DNA from: Prorocentrum cordatum
Lineage: Eukaryota > Sar > Dinophyceae > Prorocentrales > Prorocentraceae
NCBI GenBank assembly: GCA_963575745.1
Contig: CAUYUJ010016488.1
Coordinates: 1 to 64,000, forward strand
Reading direction: 5' to 3'
DNA: 64,000 nt
Shown: positions 37,901-49,294 of the stretch, piece by piece
Layout of the letters: each line of letters opens with the position of its first letter
Numbering within the stretch: position 1 is the first letter of the stretch
Program-made: the position numbers and the translations under genes
Notes under the pieces: model-generated
The model's database searches: none
Told to the model about the DNA's origin: nothing
The model's input: the letters and a program-made list of their open reading frames with translations, nothing else

Positions 37901-40250
37901 TGTAGATGATGATGATGATGCTGCTGGTGATCATGGTGATGGTGATGGTGGTGATGGTGATTCAGGTGACGATGATGACGATAATGGTTGTGATGGTGAT
38001 GCTGGTGCTGCTGCTACTGCTGATGATTTTGGTGATCATGACGATGCCGATGATGATGCTGCAAATGCTGATGATTCTGCAAATGGATGAGGGTGCTGAT
38101 GCTGACAGTAGTGATGATGGACAAGGATAATGACGATGTTGGTGATGATGATGGGACGGATAATGATGAGGATGTCGATGCACATGCTTATGCTGCTGAT
38201 GATGCTGATGATGATCATGACGATGGTGGTGATGATGCTGATGATGCTGATGCTTCTGCTGATGGGTGATGATGATGGTGAACGTGGCGGTGATGGTGAT
38301 GACGACGACGATGATGACGAGGATGGTGGTGTTAGTCATGCTGACGATGCACATGACGATGATGATGATAATGCTTATGCTGCTGATGATGATGATGATG
38401 CTGGTGCTGCTGCTGATGCTTCTGCTGACGGCTGGTGATGATAACGATGATGCTGATGATGGCAGTGGTGGTGATGGAGATGATGACGACGATGGTGACG
38501 CTGATGGTGCTGATATGATGCTGCTGATGAGGACGAGAATCATGGTGGTAATGATGCTGACGCTGATGATGATTATGACGCAGATGATGCTGCTGCTGTT
38601 GCTGATGCTTCGGCTGATGGGTGACGATGATGATGATAACGATGGTGATGGTGATGACGATGATGATAATCGTAGTGGTTGTAATGGTGATTCGAGGACG
38701 ATGGCGACGATGATGGTGATGATGATCATGCTGACGCTGGCAAGGATGATGAACCAGGATGCGGATGTTAATGCTCAAAATGGTGCTGACGATGACGATC
38801 AAGATAATGCACCTGCTGATGATGATGCCTCTGCTGGTGGATGATGATGGTGGCAGTGTGATGATAAAGATGACGAAGACCATGATGACGATGATGGTGA
38901 TGATGCTGATGATGACGAGGATGATGATCATGCTGATGCTGCTGTGGGGGCAGATGGTGATGATGATGATGATGAGGATGACGACGATGATGACGATGAT
39001 GAAGATAGTTGTGGTGATGGTGATGACGAGGACGACGACGATGACGACGATGATGGTGGTGATGACGAGGATGACGATGATGATGCTGCTGTTGCTGATG
39101 ATGGTGAGGCTGCTGATGTGGTGATGGCGATGGAGACGATGATAGTGATGGTGATGATGATGACGACGGTGATAGTGGTGATGATGATGCTGCTGATGAT
39201 GACGGTGATGATGATGATGCTTCTTCCGATGGATTGTGGTGATGGTGATACTGATGATGATGATGATCATGCTGCGGGTACTGGCGATGCTGGTGATGAC
39301 AACGATGAGGACGATGATGGTGATGATGCTGATTCTGGTAATGACGTAGATGTTGACGATGCTGATGACAGCGCTGCTGCAGATGATGAGGATCATGACG
39401 ATGATATGCTGCTGCTGATGCTTCTGCTCCTGTTGATGGGTGATGCTAATGCTTCTGCTGTGTGATGATTTTGGTGGAGATGGTAATGAGGATGATGGTG
39501 ATGATGACGGTGATGATTATGATGATGGTGGTGGTTGTGATGATGGTGCTGTTGATGACGAGGATGATGCTGGTGCCGATGCTGCTGCTGATGATGATGA
39601 CGATGGGCATGCGGCTGATGATGCGGATGCCTGATGGATTTTGGCGATACTGCTGATGATGATGATACTGATGATGGCGATGATGATGAACGTGGTGGTG
39701 ATGGTAATGACGACATTGATGACGACGATTGTGATAGTTATGCGGCTGATGACGAACATGTTAATGATGATGATGGTGCTGGTCATGGTAACGACGGTGC
39801 TGATGCTGCTGCTGGGGCTGATGATTCTTCTGATGGATGGTGATGATGATGACGCTGGTGATGATGCTGATAGTGGTACTGATGGTGAAGGCGACGATGA
39901 TGACGATGATTACGTTGACGATGGTGAAGCTGCTGCCGAAGATGATAGTCATGCTGCTGATGCTGATGCTGCTGCTGCGAATTATGATGAGTATGATGAT
40001 GAGGATGATGATGCTGCTGATGCTGACGCTTCTTCTGATGGATCATGATGATGGTGCTGGAAATGGTGGTGATGGCGATGGCGACGACGATGATGACGAT
40101 GAAGCCGGTACCGACGATGATGATGATTCGTATGATGATGCTGCTGATGTTGCTGCTGATGTTCATGATGATGATGAAGATGATGGTGCTGCTGCTGCTG
40201 CTGGTGGATGATGCTGCTGGTGATGATGGTGAAGATGACGGTGGTGATGC
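34905..40250. repeat. GAT/GCT satellite with ~195-bp higher-order period
   Basis: 5.3 kb of degenerate GATGATG-like trinucleotides. The landmark GATGCTTCTGCTGATGG (or close variants), followed by GTGATGATGATGGTG, recurs near 36010, 36230, 36505, 36700, 37615, 37870, 38070, 38245, 38415, 38600, 38820, 39215, 39415, 39815 and 40020, mostly 170-245 bp apart. All Asp/Met/Ala-rich open frames on either strand are by-products. Confidence 0.9.
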
Positions 40251-40254
40251 AGTC

Positions 40255-41282
40255 AAAACCTATCATAAGGACGCGTGGTAAGGACGTAAGAACCTTGGAC
40301 ACCGAACCTGGGATCTGTTGGGCGGCACGCGACCGAACCCGCAGGGGCGCAAGTGTACCCGAACCCGCTCCCGTACTTGTCGCATCGGCGTCGGGGCCCA
40401 ACGTAAACAAAAACAGCGCAAGGACGCGAGGGTGCCCTCAACGAAGGATTGCAACGAAGGATTGCAAAAAAACACCCTTTTTTGCAATCATTTTTTTTTG
40501 CAATCCTTTTTTTGCAATCCTTCGTTTTTTGCAATCCTTCGTTTTTGCAATCCTTCGTTTTTTGCAATCCTTCGTTTTTGCAATCTTTTTTTGCAATCCT
40601 TTTTTTGCAATCCTTCTTCCGCGCGTCCCTCTGGGCATGGGCCGCTCCGCGCCCTGAGTGGCCGCGTCCGTCCGCGCACACGGCGGCTGCCGAAAGCGGG
40701 GGCGGCGCGCCGACGGACGGCCCGGGGCACCCCGCCCGGGCCGCGTCCTCCCCGGGGTCCCTCCTCCCTCCTCCTCCCTCCTCCTCCTCCCCTCCTCCTC
40801 CTCCTCCTCCTCCTCCTCCTCCTCCTCCTCCTCCTCCTCTCCTCCTCCTCCTCCCTCCTCCCTCCCTCCCTCCTCCTCCTCCCTCCCTCCCTCCTCCCTC
40901 CTCCTCCTCCCTCTCCTCCTCCTCCTCCTCCTCCCTCCTCCCTCCTCCCTCCTCCCTCCTCCCCCGCGAAGGAGACAACGACCGAGGGCAGCGGCGGCGC
41001 GCCCAAGGACGGCCAAGGGACCCCTGCTTGGCCAACGTCCTTGGGGCCCCGCCCGCCCGCGAGTTGGGCGACGGGGCGCCGAAGCACGGCCCAAAGTACC
41101 CTTTTGTAGCCCGCGTCCTCAGAGCTGCCTCCCCGAAGGGAGCGCCCCGCCGCGCAGTCGAAAGATGGCACCCGCCCCAAGGGTACCCGGAAACGCTGGC
41201 CAGTGAACACGGCTGGGGACGGGCCGAGGAGGCACGGACTCCTAAGGGCTCCCTGGGAACGGCGAGTGTCCTTATCATGTGT
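40255..41282. other. Unrelated ~1-kb block interrupting the satellite
   Basis: Satellite sequence stops abruptly and resumes at about 41283. The block holds the TTTTTGCAATCCTTCG array, a CCT-rich tract (40760-40965) and GC-rich unique sequence. No gene is supported. Confidence 0.6.
40440..40620. repeat. TTTTTGCAATCCTTCG array with inverted lead-in
   Basis: About ten units of 16-20 bp (TTTTTTGCAATCCTTCG), preceded at 40440-40470 by two units in the opposite orientation (CGAAGGATTGCAA). The whole could fold into a hairpin. Confidence 0.85.
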
Positions 41283-41856
41283 TTTGGCTGCAGTGGTGGT
41301 GATGGTGATGACGACGACGACGACGATGACGATGATGGATGGTGATGGTGATGATGATGATGATGCCGAGGAAGATGATGAAGATGCTTTTGATCATGAT
41401 GGCGATGATGCTGGTGATGCTAATGATGCGAATGCTTCTACTGCTGGATGATGGTGGTGATAACGATGTTGATGCTGATACTGATGATGATGATGATGAT
41501 GATGGTGATGATGGTGATGATGGTGATGATGGCGATGCTGATGATGCGGATGTTCCTGCTGCTGGATGCTGATGCTGCTTCTGCTTGATGGTGATGATGA
41601 TGCTGGTAGTGGTGGTGATGGTACTGATGACGACGCATATGACGATGATGGTGATGATGATGATGCGGGTGATGACGAGGATGAGGATGATGGTGATGAT
41701 GGTGATGATGCTGGAGATGATGATGATGATGATGATGATGCTGATGATGATGATGATGATGATGATGGTGACCATGATGATGCTGCTGATGATGATGCGG
41801 TTTCTGATGCTGTTGCTTCAGTTGGTGGGTGATGATGAGGATGATGCTGGCGATCG

Positions 41857-41894
<38 letters not shown>

Positions 41895-42030
41895 GTGATA
41901 CTGATGCTGATTATGCTGATGATGTTTCTGCTGATGGATGGTGATGATACTGGTACTGGTACTGATCATGATGACGATGTTGGTGATGATGATGATGACG
42001 ATGTTGATGCTGGTGGTGATGATGGTGACG

Positions 42031-42066
<36 letters not shown>

Positions 42067-42140
42067 GTGCTGATGCTGAGGCTTCTGCTGATGGGTGATG
42101 ATGGTAGTGGTGGTGATGGTGATGATGACGACGATCCCCA
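41283..42140. repeat. GAT/GCT satellite, second part
   Basis: Same composition and landmark phrases as 34905-40250 (e.g. near 41425, 41815, 41925 and 42080). Confidence 0.9.
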
Positions 42141-43129
42141 AACCCGCGGACGCAGTGCAGTGCACTGCCCCGTGCCCCCCTGACCCTGGCCGCATCCTGT
42201 AAGCGCGTTTCACAGACCAGCTGTGCAGAGAGTGGCGGCTCGAGCGGACCTCAGAGCCCCGTACTCCCTGACACGGATGGCGACGAGGACCCCCCCCCAT
42301 CCAGACGTCAGACTATCAGGCTGCCCTGCTGCGGCTCCTGCTGTCTGAGGCCAGAAAGGGTCATGGCCAGTCCACCAACCCTTCCGCCCGCATTCGGCCG
42401 TGCCGCCGCCGCCCACAGAGCTCCCAGCCGTCGGCCCCACGGGGACGACGGCGCCAATTTTCAAGGCGGACCCAGCACGGAAGCAGCGCGGGCAAACCCG
42501 CCGAGAATCAGCGGCCCGCAGACCTTCAAGAGGGAGAACGGAAACACGGTCCACATCGGGTTCGCGCCCGACCACCGACTCCCGGGTGGCCTGTCCAGGA
42601 CAGGCCAGCGTCATGTTTCCAGAATTTGACATTTTATGAATAAGCACGAACAGGTGGAGGAAAGGGAGCAACACCAGCACCTCCGCTTACCCATCCCCCT
42701 TTTGACTGACTGTGGGCAATCTACACGACAGATGGGGCAGGGAACTGGGAAATATCAGGTTGTATGTATGCTTGCGTGGTTGCAACATTGTGCAGGTGGA
42801 TTGGGACACGGCCGTAGAAATACCAAACATGTGCTCTGGGTTTGCGTGCTTTTATGCTTGCTTCCCGGGGTTGGGGCCATAACTAGTCATGAGCTCGATG
42901 AGCCAATTCAGCAACGTGTATATAGAGTGGTCGAAGGGATTACGCACAGCAGTGTGATGACACCTCCAGGGAATAATTCATTTATATGTGCACGGGAATG
43001 GGACGACGGTTCATGTCCCAATGACCTCATTGCAGGTTTGGTTTCAATTGTGACGGTAGTGCTGTGTGTGCGGAAGGCTTCTGGGTGTAAAAGGGCCCTT
43101 CACTACCCACAACGTGCCACGGTCGATTC

Positions 43130-43615
43130 ATGCTTCCTTGTCCGGGTCCTCTGCACGGAATGCGGATACAGGAGGGAGGCCAGGAGAGTCAGCAAGAGCA
43201 GGGTACGGAAGCGGAGGGTACGGAAGGGGGCGAGGGAATGGACCCCCCTTTTCTCCATGGTCACTCGCCGACTTTGGAGCAGAACAGTGTGGTTCAACTG
43301 TGGACTGTGCAGTTCGGTTGCAACAATTTGACTACAATATGGTACAACCATCTACTTGCCACAATAGCTCCTGGCATTGGGTCCGAGCAGAATCTTGCAC
43401 TGACGGTTCCGACCGACACGACTTGCTGGGGCTACTTGCAGGCACTCATCGTGTATACCACCATTTGTCTCACCTATTTTGTACTGTTGCTTTCTCTTCT
43501 TTGCAGGGGCTGCCATTGGCGTAAAAATGTATCTCAGGCGCGGGGAAAAGCCGCAGGACCCGACTACCAGAACTTCGACAGCATGTTCCCCGGGGGCGGA
43601 GGGGCTGATATATAA
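43130..43615 (+). CDS. Short ORF with one predicted transmembrane helix in the LINE 5' region
   Basis: 161 codons. A hydrophilic N-terminus is followed by a 24-residue hydrophobic segment (YLQALIVYTTICLTYFVLLL, then SLLC), a basic stop-transfer (RGCHWRKNVSQARGK) and a short tail. The overlapping region upstream (42636-43331, another frame) also has hydrophobic stretches. A pyrimidine-rich CTTTCTCTTCTTTGCAG at 43490-43506 could be a 3' splice site, so the segment may be spliced or non-coding 5' UTR. Its origin is unknown. Confidence 0.3.
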   Translation: MLPCPGPLHGMRIQEGGQESQQEQGTEAEGTEGGEGMDPPFLHGHSPTLEQNSVVQLWTVQFGCNNLTTIWYNHLLATIAPGIGSEQNLALTVPTDTTCWGYLQALIVYTTICLTYFVLLLSLLCRGCHWRKNVSQARGKAAGPDYQNFDSMFPGGGGADI

Positions 43616-43719
43616 AACCCGCCTTCAGGACCTGGAGACTCCTTCAAGTTCTTTGAGGAGCACGGCCAAATAATAAAAAAATCGCTATCAGGACCTGCTA
43701 CGGCTGCTGGTGACGCCCA

Positions 43720-44660
43720 TGTGGGGGACGACACCCGGCCAATATCAGGACGAGCACGGCGGCAACAACAATGCGACGACGCAACACAACACAGCATCAC
43801 GACGACGCAGCACGACGACGCTGCACGACGACGCAGCACGACTCAGCAGACCGACGACGCAGCACGACGCAGCAGACCGACTATGCAGCACGTGCAGCAT
43901 CACACGGTATGTGACGACTCCTGCGACGACAGCAGCACCACCACCATCCCAACTTGTGAGCCTCGCCTCGAGGAGGTACTCGGGGACGACGGAATAGATC
44001 ATATCAGCTACGGATCCCAGCGACATGTCGGCTCTGACGGCTGGATTCGCCTTGGAAACAGAAAAACCACTGACGCCACGGCCGGATCCGCCTTGAAATC
44101 CGCAGAACCGTTCACGTCCATATCTGATGAGCGGCTGGACACCCTGCTGGGCGACGACATCCTGCCACTACCAGGACGAGCACGGCAGCAACAGCAACGA
44201 CAACGCAGCACGACTCCGCACCAGCACGCGACGCAGCATGAGCAGCACGACTCAGCACGACGCAGCACGACTCATCACGAGCATCACGACTTAGAACAGA
44301 CCGGCGACGCAGCACGACTCAGCAGACAGACGATGCAGCACAGGCAGCATCACACGGTATGTGACGACTCCTGCACCGACAGCACCAATACCACCATCTC
44401 AGCCCGTCAACCTCTCTTCGTGGAGATTTGTGGGGACTACGGAATGGAGCAGACCAACTACGGATCCCAGCTTTCTACAGACTCCGACGGAGACACTGCC
44501 CATGGATACTGGGAGGAAGGTCCCGACGGGCACTTGGTGCGAACCATTCTGAATCAAGACGGCTCGAGCCCTGTCGTCACGGATGGATTCGCCTTGAGAT
44601 CAGAAGAACCATGTACGTCCATGTTTGATGGTCGGCTGGACGCTCGTGGCGGTGGGGGCT
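43720..44660 (+). repeat. Two tandem ~450-bp duplications in the LINE 5' region
   Basis: Blocks at about 43720-44140 and 44150-44640 share, in the same order, CAGGACGAGCACGGC, GACGCAGCACGAC, GCAGCATCACACGGTATGTG, ACGACTCCTGC, CTACGGATCCCAGC and GGATTCGCCTTG. Tandem 5' monomers of this kind are known as promoters in some LINEs; a promoter role here is inference. Confidence 0.75.
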
Positions 44661-44692
44661 AAGGAGGCAGCCGTACCACCAAGCGGAAGCGC

Positions 44693-46099
44693 ATGGAAGT
44701 CCAGATAGCCAACATCATGAGAGCCATTCTGAGGAAAGGGAAGCCACCCCGACGCCGGAAGAGGCCGCCCGAACCACCGCAGACTGCACGACCTCCCAAT
44801 GCCAACTCTGGCCAGAACAGCCTCTTGAGCATCCTCCAAAAGGCGATATCACAGGTGCCGCGGGATACGTCAGACGACGTGACCCTGGACAAATTGGAGG
44901 AGTTACTCACAACCAGACGCAATCAACCCTCAACGCCGACTCAACCTACCTGCCGACGGCGTTGGGGGAATGACAAATCCGACCAACAACGACCCGACAC
45001 CGACAAATCCAAGGACACCCAGACGCCAGCTCGACGTTGGTGGGTGGACGAACGACGATTCCGAGGCGAGTTCACTGGCGCGACTCAGGTGTTGACAGCG
45101 CTCCGAGACGGTCAAGCGCCTGAAGGGGACGTGGTCGTTTTGAATAAAGTCCAGACCGCGGAGGCCACGGAACTCGCCTCGGTCCACGGGGTGACGAAGA
45201 GCCTCACGATCATTGTCTCCGACACGGACGGCAACAACACGACTCCAGCTGACGCCGCTAACCCATCCCAATATGTGCAGGTGGTGAAAGGAGGTCGGCC
45301 AAGCATGAAAAAGTTGACGTGCACCAACCTCCAAGGGAACAAGGCCACCGCGCCAAGCGTGAAGGTAGAAGGACCAGAGCCCCCCGTGATACGGGAAACG
45401 AACACGGTGAGGGTAACGATGCAGAAAGAGTTGATGACCGACACGCAGTGGAAAGCGGCACGGCAGAGGCCGGGAGCGGCTGCCACCGGTGATCTCGACA
45501 AAGACGCCATCTTGGCGGCGGAAGCCTTCTCAGAGGTCTTGGAGGCCGGGAAACTCGTGGCCATCACCGGCTACCTCACGGTCGCCTCCGACAAACTCAA
45601 CAACGTATTGTCGAACAGCGGTGCTCATGGCAGGTTCTTCCAGGTCCTCGCCAAAAAGCGCACTACCCCGGACTCGCCAATAAGATGGATCAGGCGCTTT
45701 GACGACTCCAGTTGGGTCTACTACACCCGGGTCCTGGACATGATGAGCAAATTGAACAACGGTAATGTGGTACTACGGAATGGTGGGGGTAACAACCTTG
45801 GTGTCAGCGGCCTTGAGGTTGACGACGCCGTGGCGACGCCTAACCAGCCGGCGGCGTGGCGGCTCCTCCATGTTCCTCGAACGTGGACGGCGAAGGAACT
45901 CAAGGCGTGGCTGGTAGCAGCCCAGTGGACCGACGTGGAGGTGGTGTCTCCGCCGCACACACGGAACGCTCCTTGGGTAGTACGAGCCAAATCCAAACGA
46001 CCAAACTCCGACCAGGCTTGCGACGCATGGGCGATCACGCTCAAGGGACAGGAGCAACCCGTCCAGGTGCAGCGCTTCGTGCGAGGAGCCGGTGCATAG
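44693..46099 (+). CDS. LINE ORF1 (gag-like), 468 aa
   Basis: An intact frame from ATG 44693 to TAG. The N-terminus is basic and proline-rich (RKGKPPRRRKRPPEPPQTA). A mixed helical region follows, then a longer globular portion with RRFRGEFTGATQVLTALRDG and AWRLLHVPRTWTAKELKAWL. No CCHC knuckle is visible. It precedes the endonuclease/RT coding region by about 100 nt, the usual place of a LINE ORF1 whose product would bind element RNA. It is assigned by position. It could instead be an unrelated passenger protein. Confidence 0.65.
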   Translation: MEVQIANIMRAILRKGKPPRRRKRPPEPPQTARPPNANSGQNSLLSILQKAISQVPRDTSDDVTLDKLEELLTTRRNQPSTPTQPTCRRRWGNDKSDQQRPDTDKSKDTQTPARRWWVDERRFRGEFTGATQVLTALRDGQAPEGDVVVLNKVQTAEATELASVHGVTKSLTIIVSDTDGNNTTPADAANPSQYVQVVKGGRPSMKKLTCTNLQGNKATAPSVKVEGPEPPVIRETNTVRVTMQKELMTDTQWKAARQRPGAAATGDLDKDAILAAEAFSEVLEAGKLVAITGYLTVASDKLNNVLSNSGAHGRFFQVLAKKRTTPDSPIRWIRRFDDSSWVYYTRVLDMMSKLNNGNVVLRNGGGNNLGVSGLEVDDAVATPNQPAAWRLLHVPRTWTAKELKAWLVAAQWTDVEVVSPPHTRNAPWVVRAKSKRPNSDQACDAWAITLKGQEQPVQVQRFVRGAGA

Positions 46100-46204
46100 A
46101 CGACCCGACCAACAGAGACGAAAAGGTGGAGGTGGGACTCCAAGCAGCAAGCCGACGACGCACAAGGAGATCATCGTCGAATACCAGTGCCTGGTGCTGA
46201 CGCC

Positions 46205-47593
46205 ATGGACGTCGACCTCGACGCCGAATACATCGCCGACCGCACGAAGAGGCAGGAGAAATCCGAGCAGGGAGACAAGGACCTCGAGGACATGGACGAG
46301 GATGCTCGAGCGGCAGAGCGCGCCAAGAGGAGCGCTGCCCGCGCAGCAGAAGATGCGGAGGTCAAGAATCGCATCAAACGGGCCAGACAACAGGCTACCG
46401 CTGCGGCTCCAGCACAACAGCAGCAACAGCAACAACTGCATCAATCACCACAACAGCGACCACAACAACAACCACGACAACAACCACCACCGACGGTGCC
46501 CTCGAGTGGAGCTAACAAAAGGAAGAACCCTTTTGAAGCAATCGATCCTGGCACCAACGGCGGCGACGGCGGATACCGAGTTCTCGCGGCCAGTTGGGCG
46601 CTTCTTGGCGGCGTAGACAGGGCCACGCGTAACAACACGCTCCAGCATTGAAAGCTGGAGCAAATGGCTACGACCTTACGGACACAACTTGCGGTGGGCA
46701 TCAGCGAGCACAGGTCTTACTATGGCAATTTCTGGAGCGCTATGCCGATGCGTGAGGACCACGAAGACGGGGCTGTGCCGACCAACTGGGACGAATATGT
46801 GATGGTTTGCAAGCGGAGCAAGCGATGGATTGACGGGCTGTCTTACCAGGCAGCCTGCGACCACTTCACCAGGCATGTCTACACTTACACGGGTATTGGG
46901 GATACGATACAAAATGTCAACTGGGTGGACAAGGTTACCTGGTTCCCAAGGGATGCTGCGAAGGCTCGGGCTGCTTTACTACAACCGGCCCTGCACGTGG
47001 GCACCTGGAAGGGGCACTGTTACATCCTACTACCAGACGACAGTGAACGACACAAGAAAGAAACCAAACGACCGAGCCAACAGCAAGCGCAGGAACGCAT
47101 GCGCAAAGCTCATCGTTTTGAAGGGCCAAAGAGCCTGGCGAGCGAGGACTCTTGGCTGGGGCCTCTCGGGCGCGGCTCGGCGGCCAGGAGGGCACCTTCT
47201 AGCGCCCCTGACTCTTGGTTAGGGCCCCTGGGCAGGGCGCCGTCTACCCGACCAGCCTTGCGACGCCTTTCCGAAGCGCCACCGACGCCAGCACCGACGG
47301 CTGCTACGACCAAGCGACCGACAAGCAAACCTACCACGACACCCGTTACGACGACACGGAAGCGACAGCTCTCTACACCAGAGCTGGCGCACGCCTTGAA
47401 GAAGACCAAGACGCCGACGACACCACCTCCCGCGCCCAGCCGGCAGACGCCTCTACGACGGCCTGCGGCGGCTGCTCCCGCACCACTCCGGCTCTGCGCT
47501 GACTACGCAGGCGCCCAGAGGTCCACCAACTACGTGCCGACCACGGCTGCACGTACTGGGAGTAAGAGGAAAGGTGGAGGGAACGGAGAATGA
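46205..47593 (+). pseudogene. LINE ORF2 N-terminus: OTU-like protease domain, broken
   Basis: In one frame, an acidic coiled N-terminus and a glutamine run lead to NGGDGGYRVLAASWALLGG, the place of the OTU catalytic Cys motif. A TGA follows at 46649. Further on come WIDGLSYQAACDHFTRHVYT and GTWKGHCYILLPDD, which match the OTU middle region and its catalytic His region. The expected Cys in the D-x-GYR motif reads Gly (codon GGC), so the protease would be inactive. OTU domains cleave ubiquitin-like proteins and occur in some LINE polyproteins. A duplicated DSWLGPLGR phrase and a Pro/Thr linker end at a TGA at 47591. Confidence 0.6.
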
Positions 47594-48232
47594 GCGGAAG
47601 GAGGAAATACGGGACGAGGAGCAGATCACCCCCCTGTGGCTGTGACGGAACGCCTCACGTGGAGATGTGGGACTTGCCAGGAACTGGTTACCGCACCAGC
47701 CTGTACCAAAGTCACGCGTACAGCTTGGACTTGGAAGAGCCATGGTGGAGTGATCAAAGAGAGCGAACGGTATTCTGTGCAGCCCAACTACCATCTGAAC
47801 CACGAGAGAGGGAAGCATTTGAGGAACAAGCACACAAAGGGGACCGCACTGGAGCTGGTACGCTGCGCGCGCCTGCTCCACCAGCTGAGCCTACCCACGC
47901 CCTTCCCGACGACCAGGCGCGCTGGAAGTGCCCTAGATGTGGAGTCAAACAGGCTCCGTCGACCAAGACGGTCGCTTCGTGGAGAATACGGAAAGACCAC
48001 AGGGAGAAGGAACAACCGGGGTTCACCTCACAGCAGTGGCGGATCCTCGCGAGACGGCAGACCCTGCTCAGGAAGTCGACAGACGGCAAGCTTGATCAGA
48101 ACTACAAGCGCTCTATCCCGCTCCCTCCCCTTCCGCCCGAACAAGTGCGGACCGACGAGGAGCGGCGCGTACGCAGGCGGAGAGAGCCCAATCGGATGAG
48201 GAGTCGTAAGCAAGACGACAAGGCCGCCACGG
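47594..48232 (+). pseudogene. LINE ORF2 zinc-finger region, frameshifted
   Basis: The frame of the OTU part reopens after 47591 and gives LTWRCGTCQELV...HLNHERGKHLRNKHTKGT, a C2H2-type finger. After a frame change near 47.9 kb the other frame gives WKCPRCGVKQAPSTKTVASW with RIRKDHREKE, a second C2-type motif. Zinc fingers between the N-terminal module and the endonuclease are common in LINE ORF2 proteins. A second frame change returns before the endonuclease. Confidence 0.55.
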
Positions 48233-49294
48233 ATGCTACAGCAGTGGCGCCTGCCTATCGTTGCTGAGGCGGGTCTCGCGCCTGCCTGCCCTCCGAGAGC
48301 AATCCCTGAACCGATCAAACTTGCGACCATCAATCTCGCCTCTTGGTCACGACACGGCGTTGCCCTCTTGGAGGCAGCGGAAACGGATGGGATAGAGGCG
48401 AACTTGGTACAACAAGCACAGGTCACGACCGCTGAGACACAGGCGGCCCGCCGGCTGGCCTCAGCGAAGGGATGGGTCTGGACTACTGGTACCGCCACAG
48501 CTACTCACACGCTGGGACGGTACGGGCGTTCCCGCGACGAAGTGGGCGGGCTTTGCGTGCTTACGCAACGGCGTGCGCGAACTACCTACATCGATCATGT
48601 GCGGAACACGGGCTATCAAGGAGCCCCTGCGGGCGGAGAAGCGGCTTTGTTCCGGCTGGAAACGGCCACGAGCAGTATCATTCTTGCCAACATCCACCTG
48701 CGTGCACAGGCGGACGACGAATCACGACTCGATATCCTCGATTGGGTTGGAGAGCGACATGCACGGATTGGTTATGGTATCCCTCTTGTCGTTGCAGGGG
48801 ACTACAACCTACTCCCGGACGACAATTAGATTGTGAACATTCGATCATTATTGGGTCTTCGTGTAATGGCCCCTACAACACCAACGCGGTGGAACAACGA
48901 CAGGACCCTGGATTTCTTCTTGGGGTCCAACATGATCAACCTGAGCAACATCAAGGTACACGCGTGTCGCCTCTCCGACCACAAACTGGTACATGTGATG
49001 GTTGACATGAACGCCGTGCAGCCAGCGTTGCCTGGAAGCGATCTGCGCGGTTTGCCCTACCACAGAGCTGAACCAGACTGGCTCCCAACACAACGACCAC
49101 TACTACGACGTCCACTGCTACGACGACTACTGCTTCCCCATTTACCCCAAATAACTCTCCCACTCCGGCTCCTACTCCAGCTCCCACCCACCCACCCACT
49201 CCTGCTTCCACTCCAGGAGGGACGTTTGTCTATGATTACGGCGACGCAGGTGAAGGAGAGGGAGGAGCTGTTGAGGGAGGGAAGAAGGAGGTGA
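48233..49294 (+). pseudogene. LINE ORF2 APE-type endonuclease domain with in-frame TAG
   Basis: KLATINLASW opens an exonuclease-endonuclease-phosphatase fold. VVAGDYNLLPDDN is the catalytic D-x-N motif. A TAG at 48827 follows at once, after which the same frame continues with RTLDFFLGSN and the terminal SDHKLV motif. This enzyme nicks target DNA to prime reverse transcription. Ending near 49.08 kb, it passes into a proline-rich linker where the frame changes again. Confidence 0.75.

Noticed and set aside
34905-42140. Many long Asp-, Met-, Ala- or His-rich open frames on both strands
   Set aside because: They follow directly from the stop-poor GAT/GCT trinucleotide satellite and overlap in several frames.
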